Counted from the first letter of the stretch, positions 37,443 through 45,967 are shown. The stretch is DNA of 64,000 nt from Rothia uropygialis (GCF_004137765.1 NZ_NOIS01000002.1:496001-560000); one strand, 5' to 3'. A program made the numbers and translations. Notes: generated from the letters alone by a model not told the origin.

Positions 37443-38377
37443 TCAAAGATCACGGTCTCCTGGTCGATTTTTCCTGCGCCCCGCGCCCAATCGGCCGCGT
37501 TCATCATCTTTTTCCCGGCGGGTTGGATGCGATCGACGACGACTTCGTCTTCCCCGCACGTGACCACGACGTTCTTTCCTTCCAACCTGGCTGCTCCCGG
37601 AACACGGCTACTGGCCATGTCGCCAGGGTCGAATGCGTGCAGGCCTTCCATTTTCACGCGTTGCCCCTTCAGCTCCGTCCAAGCGCCCGGCTCCGGCGTG
37701 GTTCCCCGGACATGGGCCTCAACGTCGGAGGCACTTCCGGTCCAATCGATGCGGGCATCTGAGATATTCAATTTGGGAGCGAAACTGGGTTCACCGATCT
37801 GCGAGGTCGCGACGGCGGTCCCGGAACCGATGTTTCTGAGGGTCTCGGCAAGAAGTCTTCCACCGCTGGTGGCCAAAGCCGTCAACATGGTCCCTGCCGT
37901 GTCGTCCGCACCTACCGGTTCAACCAATGTTTCGTACACGGGACCGGTGTCGAGGCCTTCTTCGATGAGGAAGGTCGAGGCTCCCAACTCCTTTTCACCG
38001 GCCATGAGTGCTCTTTGCACAGGGGCGGCACCGCGCCAACCGGGCAAGGTCGAGAAATGGAGGTTGACCCATCCATGAGGGACGAGGTCCAAGGCCCGAC
38101 GCGGCAGAATCGCTCCGTAGGCCACCACGGCCGCCACATCTGGTGCCAGATCCGCAACGGCAGCGTGAACGGAGTCGTCGTACCGATTCCCTTTGATAAT
38201 GGGGAGCCCGAGCTCCTCGGCCCGCTTGGCGACGGGAGAGGCAGTCATGATCCGCTTCCGTCCAACGGGCGCGTCTTGTCTGGTCAATACGCCGACCACG
38301 TTCAGGCCTGCGTCGATCAATGCATTGAGCGGTTCGACCGCTGCATCCGGGGTTCCGGCATAGAGCACGCGCATCAT
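37439..38377 (-). CDS. fmt: Methionyl-tRNA formyltransferase
   Basis: 312 residues. It formylates initiator Met-tRNA. The N-terminal Rossmann domain begins MRVLYAGTPDAAVEPLNALI; the folate and catalytic loop is GWVNLHFSTLPGWRGAAPVQR, and EEGLDTGPVYE follows. A C-terminal tRNA-contact domain is present (KLNISDARIDW). Two adjacent ATG codons (38377 and 38374) could start it; the first overlaps the def stop as TGATG. Confidence 0.96.
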   Translation of the reverse strand: MMRVLYAGTPDAAVEPLNALIDAGLNVVGVLTRQDAPVGRKRIMTASPVAKRAEELGLPIIKGNRYDDSVHAAVADLAPDVAAVVAYGAILPRRALDLVPHGWVNLHFSTLPGWRGAAPVQRALMAGEKELGASTFLIEEGLDTGPVYETLVEPVGADDTAGTMLTALATSGGRLLAETLRNIGSGTAVATSQIGEPSFAPKLNISDARIDWTGSASDVEAHVRGTTPEPGAWTELKGQRVKMEGLHAFDPGDMASSRVPGAARLEGKNVVVTCGEDEVVVDRIQPAGKKMMNAADWARGAGKIDQETVIFE

Positions 38378-38982
38378 CAGGCACCTCCGGCGGCGCCGAA
38401 GGAAGAACCGGATCCGAAAGAGGAACCGATTCCGAATCCGCTGGACACGTTGCTCGCACGGCGCCGCTGCACTCCCGCGGAGACCTCGCCATAGTCTGCG
38501 GAACGAATCGCCCGCATGACTCGTTTCTTGTCCTCGCCGACGAGGCGGTCGATGTACAGTTTCCCGTCCAAATGGTCCGTCTCGTGCTGGAGGCACCGAG
38601 CCAACAAGCCCTCGCCTTCGACGACGATCGGGGTGTTGTTCCGGTCCACGCCCGTTACCCGGGCCCACTGCCTCCGTGGTGCGTCCCCGTTCAGCCCGGG
38701 GACGGAAAGGCAGCCTTCACCGCCTTCCTGAGGCTCCTCCCCCAACTCGATGACGGGATTGATCACATGGCCCACCTCGCCCTGCGGGCCTTCGACGCCA
38801 TACGTGAACAAGCGAAGTGCCACGCCTACCTGCGGGCCGGCGAGACCGACCCCGTCGACGTCGAACATCGTCTCGATCATGTCGTCGATCAGTCGTGAGA
38901 GTTCCGCGTCGAATTCGGTCACGGGCTCACAGACGGTCCGGAGCACGGGATCGCCGATCGTGCGGACGGAGAGAACGGTCAT
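38377..38982 (-). CDS. def: Peptide deformylase
   Basis: 201 residues. It removes the N-formyl group from new proteins. The metal ligands are in EGCLSVPG (Cys) and CLQHETDHLDG (two His, catalytic Glu). Motif I reads GVGLAGPQVG where GxGLAAxQ is usual, a conservative Ala-to-Gly change. The last 25 residues are a Gly/Ser/Phe-rich tail (GFGIGSSFGSGSSFG) not part of the enzyme fold. The ATG at 38982 has AAGGAAT upstream. First gene of def-fmt-rsmB. Confidence 0.95.
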   Translation of the reverse strand: MTVLSVRTIGDPVLRTVCEPVTEFDAELSRLIDDMIETMFDVDGVGLAGPQVGVALRLFTYGVEGPQGEVGHVINPVIELGEEPQEGGEGCLSVPGLNGDAPRRQWARVTGVDRNNTPIVVEGEGLLARCLQHETDHLDGKLYIDRLVGEDKKRVMRAIRSADYGEVSAGVQRRRASNVSSGFGIGSSFGSGSSFGAAGGA

Positions 38983-39002
38983 CGGATTCCTTCGGTTTTT
39001 CT

Positions 39003-39890
39003 CTAGCTGGCGTCTTGTTCTGGAATATGCATCCGGGGCGGCGGCGGGACCACCGGCATCAAGGGCTGGAGAGCACTTTCTGTGAGAGCCAGATCCACCG
39101 ACCGGTGGTATTCCCACACTTTACGGAGGGCGCAGAACTTGAACCAGTTGTGCTTGAGGAGGTCCGGATTGGCCTGCTGAGGCTTGACCTCGGTCTCTCC
39201 CAGGGCGACGCCCAGAAGTACGGGTGCGTCCCCGAATTCCCACGGTCCCCACGTTCCGGTTTCCGCGTCGACCAACGCCTCTTCGGCCTTGACCCCGGCG
39301 ACCAATTGCATAATGACTTTGGTGTCCAGAGGCTTGACCCGGTTCTTACGGTCTGTCCCCTTGGTCTTGTAATCAATGATGCACACACGCCCACCGATCC
39401 TCGCGACCAGGTCGAGGGTACCGGCGTAGCCCACGGTTTGGTTCCAGACGGTGACCTCGGCGGCCAGGGGTTCCGGCCGGTACAGGTCCCACCATTCATC
39501 GAACCGGTCGGCCCACGCGGTCTCTCCGTACTGGCGCAGATGTTCCCTGGCCTCGTCCGCTTCGTGGTCCTGTCCCATGACTCGCAGGGCTACGTTTTCG
39601 CAATAATTGTGGATACGGTCTCCGCGGGCGGCGGCCTGATCGCGGTACCTTTCGGCCGCGGCCGCGGCATCGCGAATCACGGCATGTTTGAGGCCCACGG
39701 AACGGGAGGCACGCATGGCACGGTCGTCCTCGAGAGCGGCCTTGGCCGCCATGTAACCATGCCACCCTCCGAGGTCCTGCGCGTACTGCCCGATCACCGT
39801 GGTGATCGACGGTACTTCGGGGTCACCCTCGACCGAGCGTGCATACATGCGCCCATATTCGGTCTGGGTCGCAAGCCTCGGCTGGGTCAT
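39003..39890 (-). CDS. PD-(D/E)xK (RecB/Cas4-like) nuclease-fold protein
   Basis: 295 residues. The C-terminal half contains a plausible RecB-type core: an acidic residue in AAEVTVWNQTVG, AGTLDLVARIGG with the Asp, then CIIDYKTKGTDRKNR with the D-x-K. The N-terminal part is helical with SITTVIGQYAQDLGGWHGYM. The last 20 residues are Pro-rich. It resembles conserved Micrococcales proteins of unknown role next to def, and may act on DNA ends in repair or phage-derived processes. It lies 20 bases before def and is probably co-transcribed. Confidence 0.75.
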   Translation of the reverse strand: MTQPRLATQTEYGRMYARSVEGDPEVPSITTVIGQYAQDLGGWHGYMAAKAALEDDRAMRASRSVGLKHAVIRDAAAAAERYRDQAAARGDRIHNYCENVALRVMGQDHEADEAREHLRQYGETAWADRFDEWWDLYRPEPLAAEVTVWNQTVGYAGTLDLVARIGGRVCIIDYKTKGTDRKNRVKPLDTKVIMQLVAGVKAEEALVDAETGTWGPWEFGDAPVLLGVALGETEVKPQQANPDLLKHNWFKFCALRKVWEYHRSVDLALTESALQPLMPVVPPPPRMHIPEQDAS

Positions 39891-40071
39891 GAAATAAACC
39901 GTCCTTCTCGCTTACGTTGTGATGGCCCCTGAGATCATCAGGCGGAGACTCCACTGGGCATGGCCGACAGTGCCGGTGCACGATGCCCTCGGGCCGCCTC
40001 ATGCCAGTCTGCCGCTAGGAAGCCCCCTCGCCGCGCATTAAGACGACCCATGCGGGCCCATGTCACGCAAA

Positions 40072-40104
40072 AGGCCCCCGCCCGGATGCTTCCGGCGGGG
40101 GCCT
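40072..40104 (-). terminator. Terminator of tRNA-Val (CAC)
   Basis: Arms AGGCCCCCGCC (40072-40082) and GGCGGGGGCCT (40094-40104) form an 11-bp stem, followed on the minus strand by TTTT. It lies 27 bases beyond the tRNA 3' end. Confidence 0.9.
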
Positions 40105-40131
40105 GATACGAGCTGTCTCCAGCGCTCTACG

Positions 40132-40203
40132 TGCGCGATACTGGGTTCGAACCAGTGACCTCTTCGGTGTGAACGAAGCGCGCTACCACTGCGCCAATCG
40201 CGC
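40132..40203 (-). tRNA. tRNA-Val (CAC)
   Basis: 72 bases with acceptor GCGCGAT/ATCGCGC, anticodon loop TTCACAC (CAC) and T-arm CTGGTTCGAACCCAG. Apart from the anticodon arm it is nearly identical to the rightward tRNA-Val at 40704. Confidence 0.95.
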
Positions 40204-40299
40204 TCAGCACTCGATTCAGTTTAGGGACACCGGCCAATCGAGTCAATTTGAGAGCTCGAGCCTGCCGGTGACACACAACACAAATTTTTTGGAGAGGGG

Positions 40300-40322
40300 T
40301 TTGTGTCGCCAGAGGACACAAA
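40300..40322. repeat. Inverted repeat TTTGTGTC / GACACAAA
   Basis: Arms 40300-40307 and 40315-40322 with a 7-base loop. It directly abuts the palindrome at 40323 and echoes an ACACAAA motif about 40 bases upstream. Confidence 0.8.
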
Positions 40323-40342
40323 TCCCGCGGAATTCCGCGGGA
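40323..40342. repeat. Perfect 20-base palindrome
   Basis: TCCCGCGGAATTCCGCGGGA reads the same on both strands. Its length without mismatch is well above chance for this GC content, making it a candidate dimer-binding operator or cruciform. No known site matches by eye. Confidence 0.85.
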
Positions 40343-40478
40343 CTCCGGGGGTATAGTGCGGCGGCAATCCGGATTTTGCATCGCTCTCAAGGATGTGTAG
40401 AGTATTCATCTGTCAGCGCGACGGACTGAAGGAAAGCCCGCCGAAGCTCAGGTTGTAAAATTTGAGGTCGTTGAACAT

Positions 40479-40551
<73 letters not shown>

Positions 40552-40605
40552 CGCAGATTGCTTCACATCGTGGGGCATAGGCCCTGAGTCCTTCGATCAG
40601 GACAT

Positions 40606-40676
40606 GGTGAGGTGGTCGAGTGGTTAGGCAGCGGCCTGCAAAGCCGTGAACGCGGGTTCGAATCCCGTCCTCACCT
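40606..40676 (+). tRNA. tRNA-Cys (GCA)
   Basis: 71 bases with acceptor GGTGAGG/CCTCACC, anticodon loop CTGCAAA (GCA) and T-arm GCGGGTTCGAATCCCGT. Second tRNA of the rightward unit. Confidence 0.95.
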
Positions 40677-40703
40677 CGCAGTACATAATAAAATATGTAT
40701 CCA

Positions 40704-40775
40704 GCGCGATTGGCGCAGCGGTAGCGCGCTTCCCTGACACGGAAGAGGTCACTGGTTCGATCCCAGTATCGCGCA
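40704..40775 (+). tRNA. tRNA-Val (GAC)
   Basis: 72 bases with acceptor GCGCGAT/ATCGCGC and anticodon GAC. It is the last of the rightward tRNA unit and a near-copy of the leftward tRNA-Val (CAC). Confidence 0.96.
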
Positions 40776-40780
40776 CAGAT

Positions 40781-40810
40781 AAGGCCCCGGTTCTACGGAA
40801 CCGGGGCCTT
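40781..40810 (+). terminator. Terminator of the tRNA unit
   Basis: Arms AAGGCCCCGGTTC (40781-40793) and GAACCGGGGCCTT (40798-40810) are perfectly complementary with a 4-base loop, 5 bases after tRNA-Val (GAC), and end in CTTTG. Confidence 0.92.
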
Positions 40811-40892
40811 TGTGCGTCCGACGACGGGATGGCCCATCGGATGCGATCCGATCACGAATAACTGCCCCGAGAGATCGCGCCGACCCACATGT

Positions 40893-41633
40893 CTAGCCGA
40901 AGAGCCCCAGCGCACCTTTCAGGATCGCCAGAACCGCCCCCGAACCGGCCAGGATCAGCGCGAGCGTCCTCGCGGTCGACGCCGGCACCCTTTTCACCAG
41001 CGGTGTGCCGATTCCTAACCCCAACAGGACCATGGCGGCAACGCCGACGAAGAGCCACGGCGTCGGCGTGGACGCGTGCTGGACGGCCCCTGCCAAGAAT
41101 TTTGCCGCCAGAGACGTGACCCCCAGTGTCATGAAGACGGGCTGCATGGTCGCGGAGTATTCGGCTTGTTTCCATCGGGTGACCCGGGAATAGACGACCA
41201 TCGCCGGTGCCGCAACCCCCGCCGTGACATTGAGCAGACCGCCGGCCGCACCGGAAGCGACCGTGAGACCTTTGCCGTACCGTTCGCTTCCCTGGTTGCC
41301 AACAAGAATTACGACCATCCCCAGTAACACCACGAGACCTACGACCAGTTGCAGGATCGGGCCCGGAGTCAGCCGAACGATCACGGCGCCCGGGACCGTG
41401 CCGATCAGGGCGCTCGCGCACAGGATCGACCATTGTTTCCAATTGACCATGCGCCACAGCGCGCAGGTCAGGAGGAATCCAGAGACGGTGGTCGTGACAT
41501 TGGTCAGGAAGACACCATTGGAACCGCCCAGCGCAATCGCGAAGGCCGGAGCGACCACGAGGCCGACACCGGTCCCCGAAATCCGTTGCAAAACTGTCCC
41601 CAGCAAGACGGCCGGGAGGATCAACCACAGCAT
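40893..41633 (-). CDS. TSUP / TauE-SafE family membrane permease
   Basis: 246 residues with about eight hydrophobic segments in two similar halves. TauE-like glycine-rich motifs appear as GTVLQRISGTGVGLVVAP and, in the second half, GLLNVTAGVAAPAMVVY. The family exports sulfite, sulfoacetate or related organic anions; the substrate is not evident. It stands alone, convergent with the tRNA unit terminator and about 30 bases from the zapE 3' end. Confidence 0.88.
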   Translation of the reverse strand: MLWLILPAVLLGTVLQRISGTGVGLVVAPAFAIALGGSNGVFLTNVTTTVSGFLLTCALWRMVNWKQWSILCASALIGTVPGAVIVRLTPGPILQLVVGLVVLLGMVVILVGNQGSERYGKGLTVASGAAGGLLNVTAGVAAPAMVVYSRVTRWKQAEYSATMQPVFMTLGVTSLAAKFLAGAVQHASTPTPWLFVGVAAMVLLGLGIGTPLVKRVPASTARTLALILAGSGAVLAILKGALGLFG

Positions 41634-41665
41634 GAGGGACTCACCTTCTCCGGTCTCGAGAGCCT

Positions 41666-42724
41666 CTACTTTTCGACGGGTTCTTCGAGCATTCCCTCAC
41701 GAGCCAATGCCGTCAGGCGTGAGACGGCACGGAAGTATTTCTTCTGGTATCCGCCGGCCATCATTTCTTCGGTGAAGACCTGGTCGAAGGGAACCCCAGA
41801 AGAGACGATCGGCAGATCCTTGTCGTACAACCGGTCGGCGAGGACGACGAAACGTAGAGCCACCGCCTGAGCCGTAATGGGCCTGACGTTACGCCAGGCA
41901 ATGCCCTCAAGTCCTTCGATCAGCTGCCGATAACGGCTCGGGTGCACCTGAGAGAGGTGTTCGATGAGCTGGTCGAAATCGTCGACAGCGACCTTGTGGT
42001 CTCGGCCGAAGCGGGCGACCACGGCGTCATCGAATCCTTCGTTGTCCACCGGGCGTGGGGCTTCCGGCAATCCACGGTGACGATAGTCTTCGCCGTCGAT
42101 ACGGATAACGTCGAATTGGTCGGACAGGACCTGGATCTCGCGCTTGAAGTCGGCTGCCGCGAATCGGCCCTCGCCGAGAGAACCGGGCAAAGTATTCGAC
42201 GTCGCAGCGAGCTTGACGCCCGCATCCGACAGTTCGCGCATCAGCCGCGACATCAGAACCGTGTCCCCCGGGTCGTCGAGTTCGAACTCGTCGATACACA
42301 CCAAGTTGTAATCGGAGAGCGCCTCGACCGTTTTACGGAACGTCAGGGCTCCCACCAGATTTGTGTATTCGACGAAGGTGCCGAAGGCTTTCGGGCCGGG
42401 AACCTGGTGAAAGAGCGAAGCCAAGAGGTGGGTCTTGCCGACGCCGAAGCCACCGTCCAGATAGATGCCCGCTTTGTCGTTTTTCGGTGCGTTTTTGCCA
42501 AAGAGCCTCGATAACAACCCCCCGCCCTGTTTTGCTCCTCCGACCGATCGCCCGAATTCTTGCAGAGCTTCGACGGCATGAGCCTGCGAGGGCTGGTTCG
42601 GGTCCGGAATGTACGTGTCAAAGGAGACTTCACCGAAACGCTCGGACGGTTTGAACCCCTTCAGGAGTTCCTCTGCGGACACGCTCGGACGACGATCGAC
42701 CAGACGGATGGAGGCTTCGGGCAC
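41666..42724 (-). CDS. zapE: AFG1/ZapE-family ATPase
   Basis: 352 residues. P-loop ATPase with Walker A GGFGVGKTHLLASLF, Walker B NLVCIDEFELDDPGD, and the sensor-like TSNTLPGSLGEGR typical of ZapE/AFG1. E. coli ZapE acts on the Z-ring; the mitochondrial relative Afg1 handles inner-membrane protein turnover. The GTG at 42724 has AAGGAG upstream and the site overlaps the stop of the small gene before it, so the two may be coupled. Confidence 0.92.
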   Translation of the reverse strand: MPEASIRLVDRRPSVSAEELLKGFKPSERFGEVSFDTYIPDPNQPSQAHAVEALQEFGRSVGGAKQGGGLLSRLFGKNAPKNDKAGIYLDGGFGVGKTHLLASLFHQVPGPKAFGTFVEYTNLVGALTFRKTVEALSDYNLVCIDEFELDDPGDTVLMSRLMRELSDAGVKLAATSNTLPGSLGEGRFAAADFKREIQVLSDQFDVIRIDGEDYRHRGLPEAPRPVDNEGFDDAVVARFGRDHKVAVDDFDQLIEHLSQVHPSRYRQLIEGLEGIAWRNVRPITAQAVALRFVVLADRLYDKDLPIVSSGVPFDQVFTEEMMAGGYQKKYFRAVSRLTALAREGMLEEPVEK

Positions 42725-42732
42725 CTTGCTCC

Positions 42733-42966
42733 TTAAACAATTTCTCGAATGCGGTTGCTCGGCGCCGTCTCCCCAGAGACGACCTCCCAGCGAAGCCACG
42801 ACGGAAGCGTCATGGCCCAAATGCGAGTGTAGCCGCCGAGAACCTCGCCTTCAGCCTCCACCGAGGTATTGAGCACCCGACGACCGGATCCGTGCACGCA
42901 CGGCGGGGCGATCGTGACACGTTTCTCAATATCGGGAGAGCAAAAGAACGCAGTGACTACCTCCAT
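42733..42966 (-). CDS. Small hypothetical protein coupled to zapE
   Basis: 77 residues, not recognised. Codon use is actinobacterial (mostly G or C at third positions) across the whole frame, and the stop (42733) overlaps the zapE ribosome site, which argues for real translation. Text such as AEGEVLGGYTRIWAMTLPSW suggests a small beta-rich fold. The start is uncertain; ATG 42966 lies close to the divergent ybaK start. Confidence 0.5.
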   Translation of the reverse strand: MEVVTAFFCSPDIEKRVTIAPPCVHGSGRRVLNTSVEAEGEVLGGYTRIWAMTLPSWLRWEVVSGETAPSNRIREIV

Positions 42967-43026
42967 GGCGACTACTGGTTGCCTACCATGAACACAGAAC
43001 TCAAGTTCCTCGAGAAAGGTTTAGCC

Positions 43027-43533
43027 TTGTCCAGGAAAAAGAATTCCCCGTCGACAGGCGCCGCCCCGACGGCCGCGGTAGCAGCCCTTCAGGAGGCCGG
43101 CATCGCTTTCGAGGTGCATCCGTATGACCACGACGACGCCGCGGGGTCGTTCGGATCCGAGGCCGCAGAAAAACTCGGACGCGAAGCAGGTCAGGTCTTC
43201 AAAACCCTGATGATCACGCATGACAAGGAATTCGCGGTGGCCGTGGTTCCGGTGTCTGGAAAGCTCAATCTCAAGCACGCTGCGGCTGCCATGGGATGGA
43301 AATCGGCGTCCCTGGCGGATCCGGCCGTCGCGGAAAAACGCAGTGGATACGTCGTCGGAGGTATTTCTCCTCTGGGCCACAAAACCCCCGTGGCTGTGCT
43401 TCTGGACGAGAGCGCCGCCTTCTACCCCACCGTCCTGGTCTCGGGCGGCAAGCGCGGTCTCGACGTCGAGTTGTCCCCCGCCGATCTGCTGGGCGCCACC
43501 GAGGGACGTTACGCGGACATCGGAGCCGACTAA
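43027..43533 (+). CDS. ybaK: Cys-tRNA(Pro)/Cys-tRNA(Cys) deacylase, YbaK family
   Basis: 168 residues from TTG 43027, which follows a GAAAGG site and gives the typical opening SRKKNSPSTGAAPTAAVAAL; an in-frame ATG at 42988 has no ribosome site. It is a single YbaK/ProRS-type editing domain, with VFKTLMITHD, AVVPVSGKLNLKHAA and GGISPLGHKT (the GGxSPxG signature). It hydrolyses mischarged Cys-tRNA made by prolyl-tRNA synthetase. Confidence 0.93.
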   Translation: MSRKKNSPSTGAAPTAAVAALQEAGIAFEVHPYDHDDAAGSFGSEAAEKLGREAGQVFKTLMITHDKEFAVAVVPVSGKLNLKHAAAAMGWKSASLADPAVAEKRSGYVVGGISPLGHKTPVAVLLDESAAFYPTVLVSGGKRGLDVELSPADLLGATEGRYADIGAD

Positions 43534-43549
43534 ATTCTCTCGGCGCAAC

Positions 43550-44905
43550 TCAGTAGTCGGCTTGGCGCTTCGACAGCTCCACGGGAGACTCCCCCTCGGC
43601 AGGCTCCGTCGATTGCTTCTCGTAGTACAGGTAGTTCGGAAGCCACTCGGTGACCGCTTTTTTCCATCGGGCCGGATCCACGTTCCACTCCTTGGTGTGC
43701 CGGGCCTTGTGGAAAGGGACCAAGCTCACCAGCCGGTTCCTCGAGGCGAGTTCCACCGACGTGTTCGCCGGAACGAATTCGTCGTCCACGGAGTGAATGA
43801 TCAGGGTCGGAGTCAGGAGCTCACCGCTTCTGGAGAGCCAGTCGAGGTCGGACAGCAGAATCGGGGTATCCAGGCCAGTCATCATCGCGGCTCGCGGTTC
43901 CGCCAAGAGGTCGGCCACGAGTTGGCCTGCCCGCAACGGCAGACGCTGCATCCGCGAGTGATAGCGAATCAGCTCGAACCAATCGACCACCGGGCCGTCG
44001 AGCACCAGGGCCCGGATCAAGTGCTGGTACTGCGACTTGTCGGTCGCTTGGAGCGCGATCGCGCCGCCCATGGACCAGCCGAACAGCACGACGTCGCGCG
44101 CTCCGTTGTCCAGCGCGTAACGTATCGCGACCTCGACATCCTCCCACTCGGTGAAGCCCAAACCGTACCGTCCGTCTTCCGAAGGCGGAGCATCCCTGTC
44201 GTTCCGGTACGAGATATGGACGGTCGGCATGCCCAGGTCCTGGGTCGATTCGAGCGAACGCAGCGTTTCCTGGCGCCCCGCACCCCGCCCGTGAATCATG
44301 ATCCCCCATGTCCGGCAGGTCGAGTGGGCCGGCGCCGGAACCACCCAGGCCGGCGCTTCGCCAACCGGAAGCTCCAGGGTGACTTCGGTGTAGTCAAAGC
44401 CCGCACTCGCGGGGGTCTCATAGATCGCGCCGGACCAGCGCCCGCGTTTGGCCACGGACAGGTCGCCTTCGCGGACATCCTCCACGCTTCGGGTCACAGT
44501 CTCCAGTCGAGGCGAATAGGAGACGACGTCGCCGATAAGGGCATGACCGCGACCCCCGTCGAAGAACAGCATGTAGCGTCCGGGCACAAGGGTTTCCTCA
44601 TTGGCCGGCAGAGTGACCGTCGACGGTGGCATCCCTGCCGCAGGTTCGGCGGTCCCATAACCCACGCCGAGGATCCGCAACGATTCGTTGCCAGGCTTTG
44701 GCGGCGTCACGATGGTTCGGGCGTAGAAGCCCGCTACGGTTGCCACCAAGCCAACGGCCAATCCAGCGGCGCCGGCACCCGCGACCAGGCCCGTACGCAA
44801 CCCGGACACCCACGGGCGACGGACCTCGACCGGTGCTGGGGAAGAACCGGGCCGCCACCGCGATGAGGTGGGCAGCAATCGCGCCCGAAAGTCGCTCGTT
44901 CTCAC
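43550..44905 (-). CDS. Membrane-anchored alpha/beta hydrolase
   Basis: 451 residues. A basic N-terminus is followed by one hydrophobic segment (TGLVAGAGAAGLAVGLVATVAGF), then an unassigned domain of about 130 residues. The hydrolase fold follows: oxyanion region GIMIHGRGAGRQE, nucleophile GWSMGGAIAL, acid in HSVDDEFVP and catalytic His in KARHTKEW. Substrate unknown; such actinobacterial proteins are annotated as esterases or peptidases. It is convergent with ybaK (17 bases apart) and divergent from the USP-like gene. Confidence 0.88.
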   Translation of the reverse strand: MRTSDFRARLLPTSSRWRPGSSPAPVEVRRPWVSGLRTGLVAGAGAAGLAVGLVATVAGFYARTIVTPPKPGNESLRILGVGYGTAEPAAGMPPSTVTLPANEETLVPGRYMLFFDGGRGHALIGDVVSYSPRLETVTRSVEDVREGDLSVAKRGRWSGAIYETPASAGFDYTEVTLELPVGEAPAWVVPAPAHSTCRTWGIMIHGRGAGRQETLRSLESTQDLGMPTVHISYRNDRDAPPSEDGRYGLGFTEWEDVEVAIRYALDNGARDVVLFGWSMGGAIALQATDKSQYQHLIRALVLDGPVVDWFELIRYHSRMQRLPLRAGQLVADLLAEPRAAMMTGLDTPILLSDLDWLSRSGELLTPTLIIHSVDDEFVPANTSVELASRNRLVSLVPFHKARHTKEWNVDPARWKKAVTEWLPNYLYYEKQSTEPAEGESPVELSKRQADY

Positions 44906-45009
44906 GTGAATCTACCGGCCTTTCGTCTGCGTGCCTTCTTCATCATTGTGCCCCTCGGCCCGTCAAACAACTCCCAATGGCCGTTGTTTTCCCTAGTAGT
45001 ATCGGGGAC

Positions 45010-45504
45010 ATGAGCAACTTGCTGGTGGTTACCGAGGCAATACTCGGGCAGACAGAGATCGACAACATCAATATTGTGGCGCCCAAGGAAGGTTCAACGC
45101 CTCAAGACGACGTCCGTGTCATCGTCCCGACGGCTCTCAACAAAAGATTGTGGCTGGAATTTTTGGACCAGCTCGCGTTGTTGGACTTTGAGCAAGCATT
45201 TCACGTGGTCTCTCACGCCGAGAAGGGGCCCGCAACGCTAGAAGCGGATGCCGAAAAGATTCTCGAAGGGTCCTTGCAGACCCTGAGCGATTCAGGTTTT
45301 CCTGCCCGGGGCAGGGTCGTCGCAGGCGATCCTCTCCAAGCCATGCGGGAGGAAGTTGCTGATGGTATCGACCAGGTACTCATCATCACCGAGCCCCATC
45401 CCGTCGAAGACACACTGAATATCCATTGGTCCAACGAAGCGGAAAAGACCCTGGGGGTGCCGGTTTTGCATCTGTACTGGGGCACAGGACATGTCGATGA
45501 TTAA
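45010..45504 (+). CDS. Universal stress protein-like nucleotide-binding-fold protein
   Basis: 164 residues. An alpha/beta protein with DDVRVIVPTALNKRLWLEFL, DGIDQVLIITEPHPVEDT and a C-terminal strand GVPVLHLYWG. The fold resembles USP or HUP domains, but the usual G-x2-G-x9-G ATP motif is not clear, so nucleotide binding is doubtful. It overlaps msrB by 14 bases, so the two are probably co-expressed, perhaps under oxidative stress. Confidence 0.65.
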   Translation: MSNLLVVTEAILGQTEIDNINIVAPKEGSTPQDDVRVIVPTALNKRLWLEFLDQLALLDFEQAFHVVSHAEKGPATLEADAEKILEGSLQTLSDSGFPARGRVVAGDPLQAMREEVADGIDQVLIITEPHPVEDTLNIHWSNEAEKTLGVPVLHLYWGTGHVDD

Positions 45505-45967
45505 TAATCCATTCAAACGCTCAGCTCTCAACACCGATGGCGCCAACTCGAGCGTCGCGGCAGATGGAACCTCCGCGAACCGTACCGAAGTCGAGTGGAA
45601 GGAAATCCTTTCGCCCGAGGAGTACTCGGTGCTCCGCGAAGCCGGTACCGAACGGCCCTTCAGCGGCGAATACTGGGACGAGTTCTCTTCGGGAACGTAC
45701 TCGTGCCGCGCCTGCGGTGCCGAATTGTTCACCGCCGACACGAAGTTCGATGCCCAGTGCGGTTGGCCTTCGTTCTTTGCTCCCTTGGCAGAGGATCGTG
45801 TCCGTTACATCAAGGACACGGCTCTGGGGATGGAACGCATTGAGGTTCAGTGCGCGAACTGCCATTCGCATCTCGGACACGTTTTTGAGGGCGAGGGGCT
45901 GGGAACGCCGACCGATCTCCGGTACTGCATGAACTCCGTGTCGTTGAAATTCACGCCCGCTTCCTAG
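45491..45967 (+). CDS. msrB: Peptide-methionine (R)-S-oxide reductase
   Basis: 158 residues. Repairs the R form of oxidised methionine in proteins. The zinc site comprises CRACGAELF and CANCHSHLGHVF (two CxxC pairs). The catalytic Cys is in RYCMNSVSLKF, and CGWPSFFAPL is the substrate-binding strand. The first 35 residues are a variable leader. The start lies inside the USP-like gene. Confidence 0.96.
   Translation: MSMINNPFKRSALNTDGANSSVAADGTSANRTEVEWKEILSPEEYSVLREAGTERPFSGEYWDEFSSGTYSCRACGAELFTADTKFDAQCGWPSFFAPLAEDRVRYIKDTALGMERIEVQCANCHSHLGHVFEGEGLGTPTDLRYCMNSVSLKFTPAS

Larger units (their letters stand above)
40204..40478. promoter_or_regulatory. Spacer between divergent tRNA units with palindromes
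   Basis: 275 bases without a gene. It must hold promoters for tRNA-Val (CAC) leftward and the Gly-Cys-Val unit rightward. It contains an 8-bp inverted repeat at 40300-40322 followed at once by a perfect 20-base palindrome at 40323-40342, and an additional ACACAAA copy near 40278. Confidence 0.5.
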
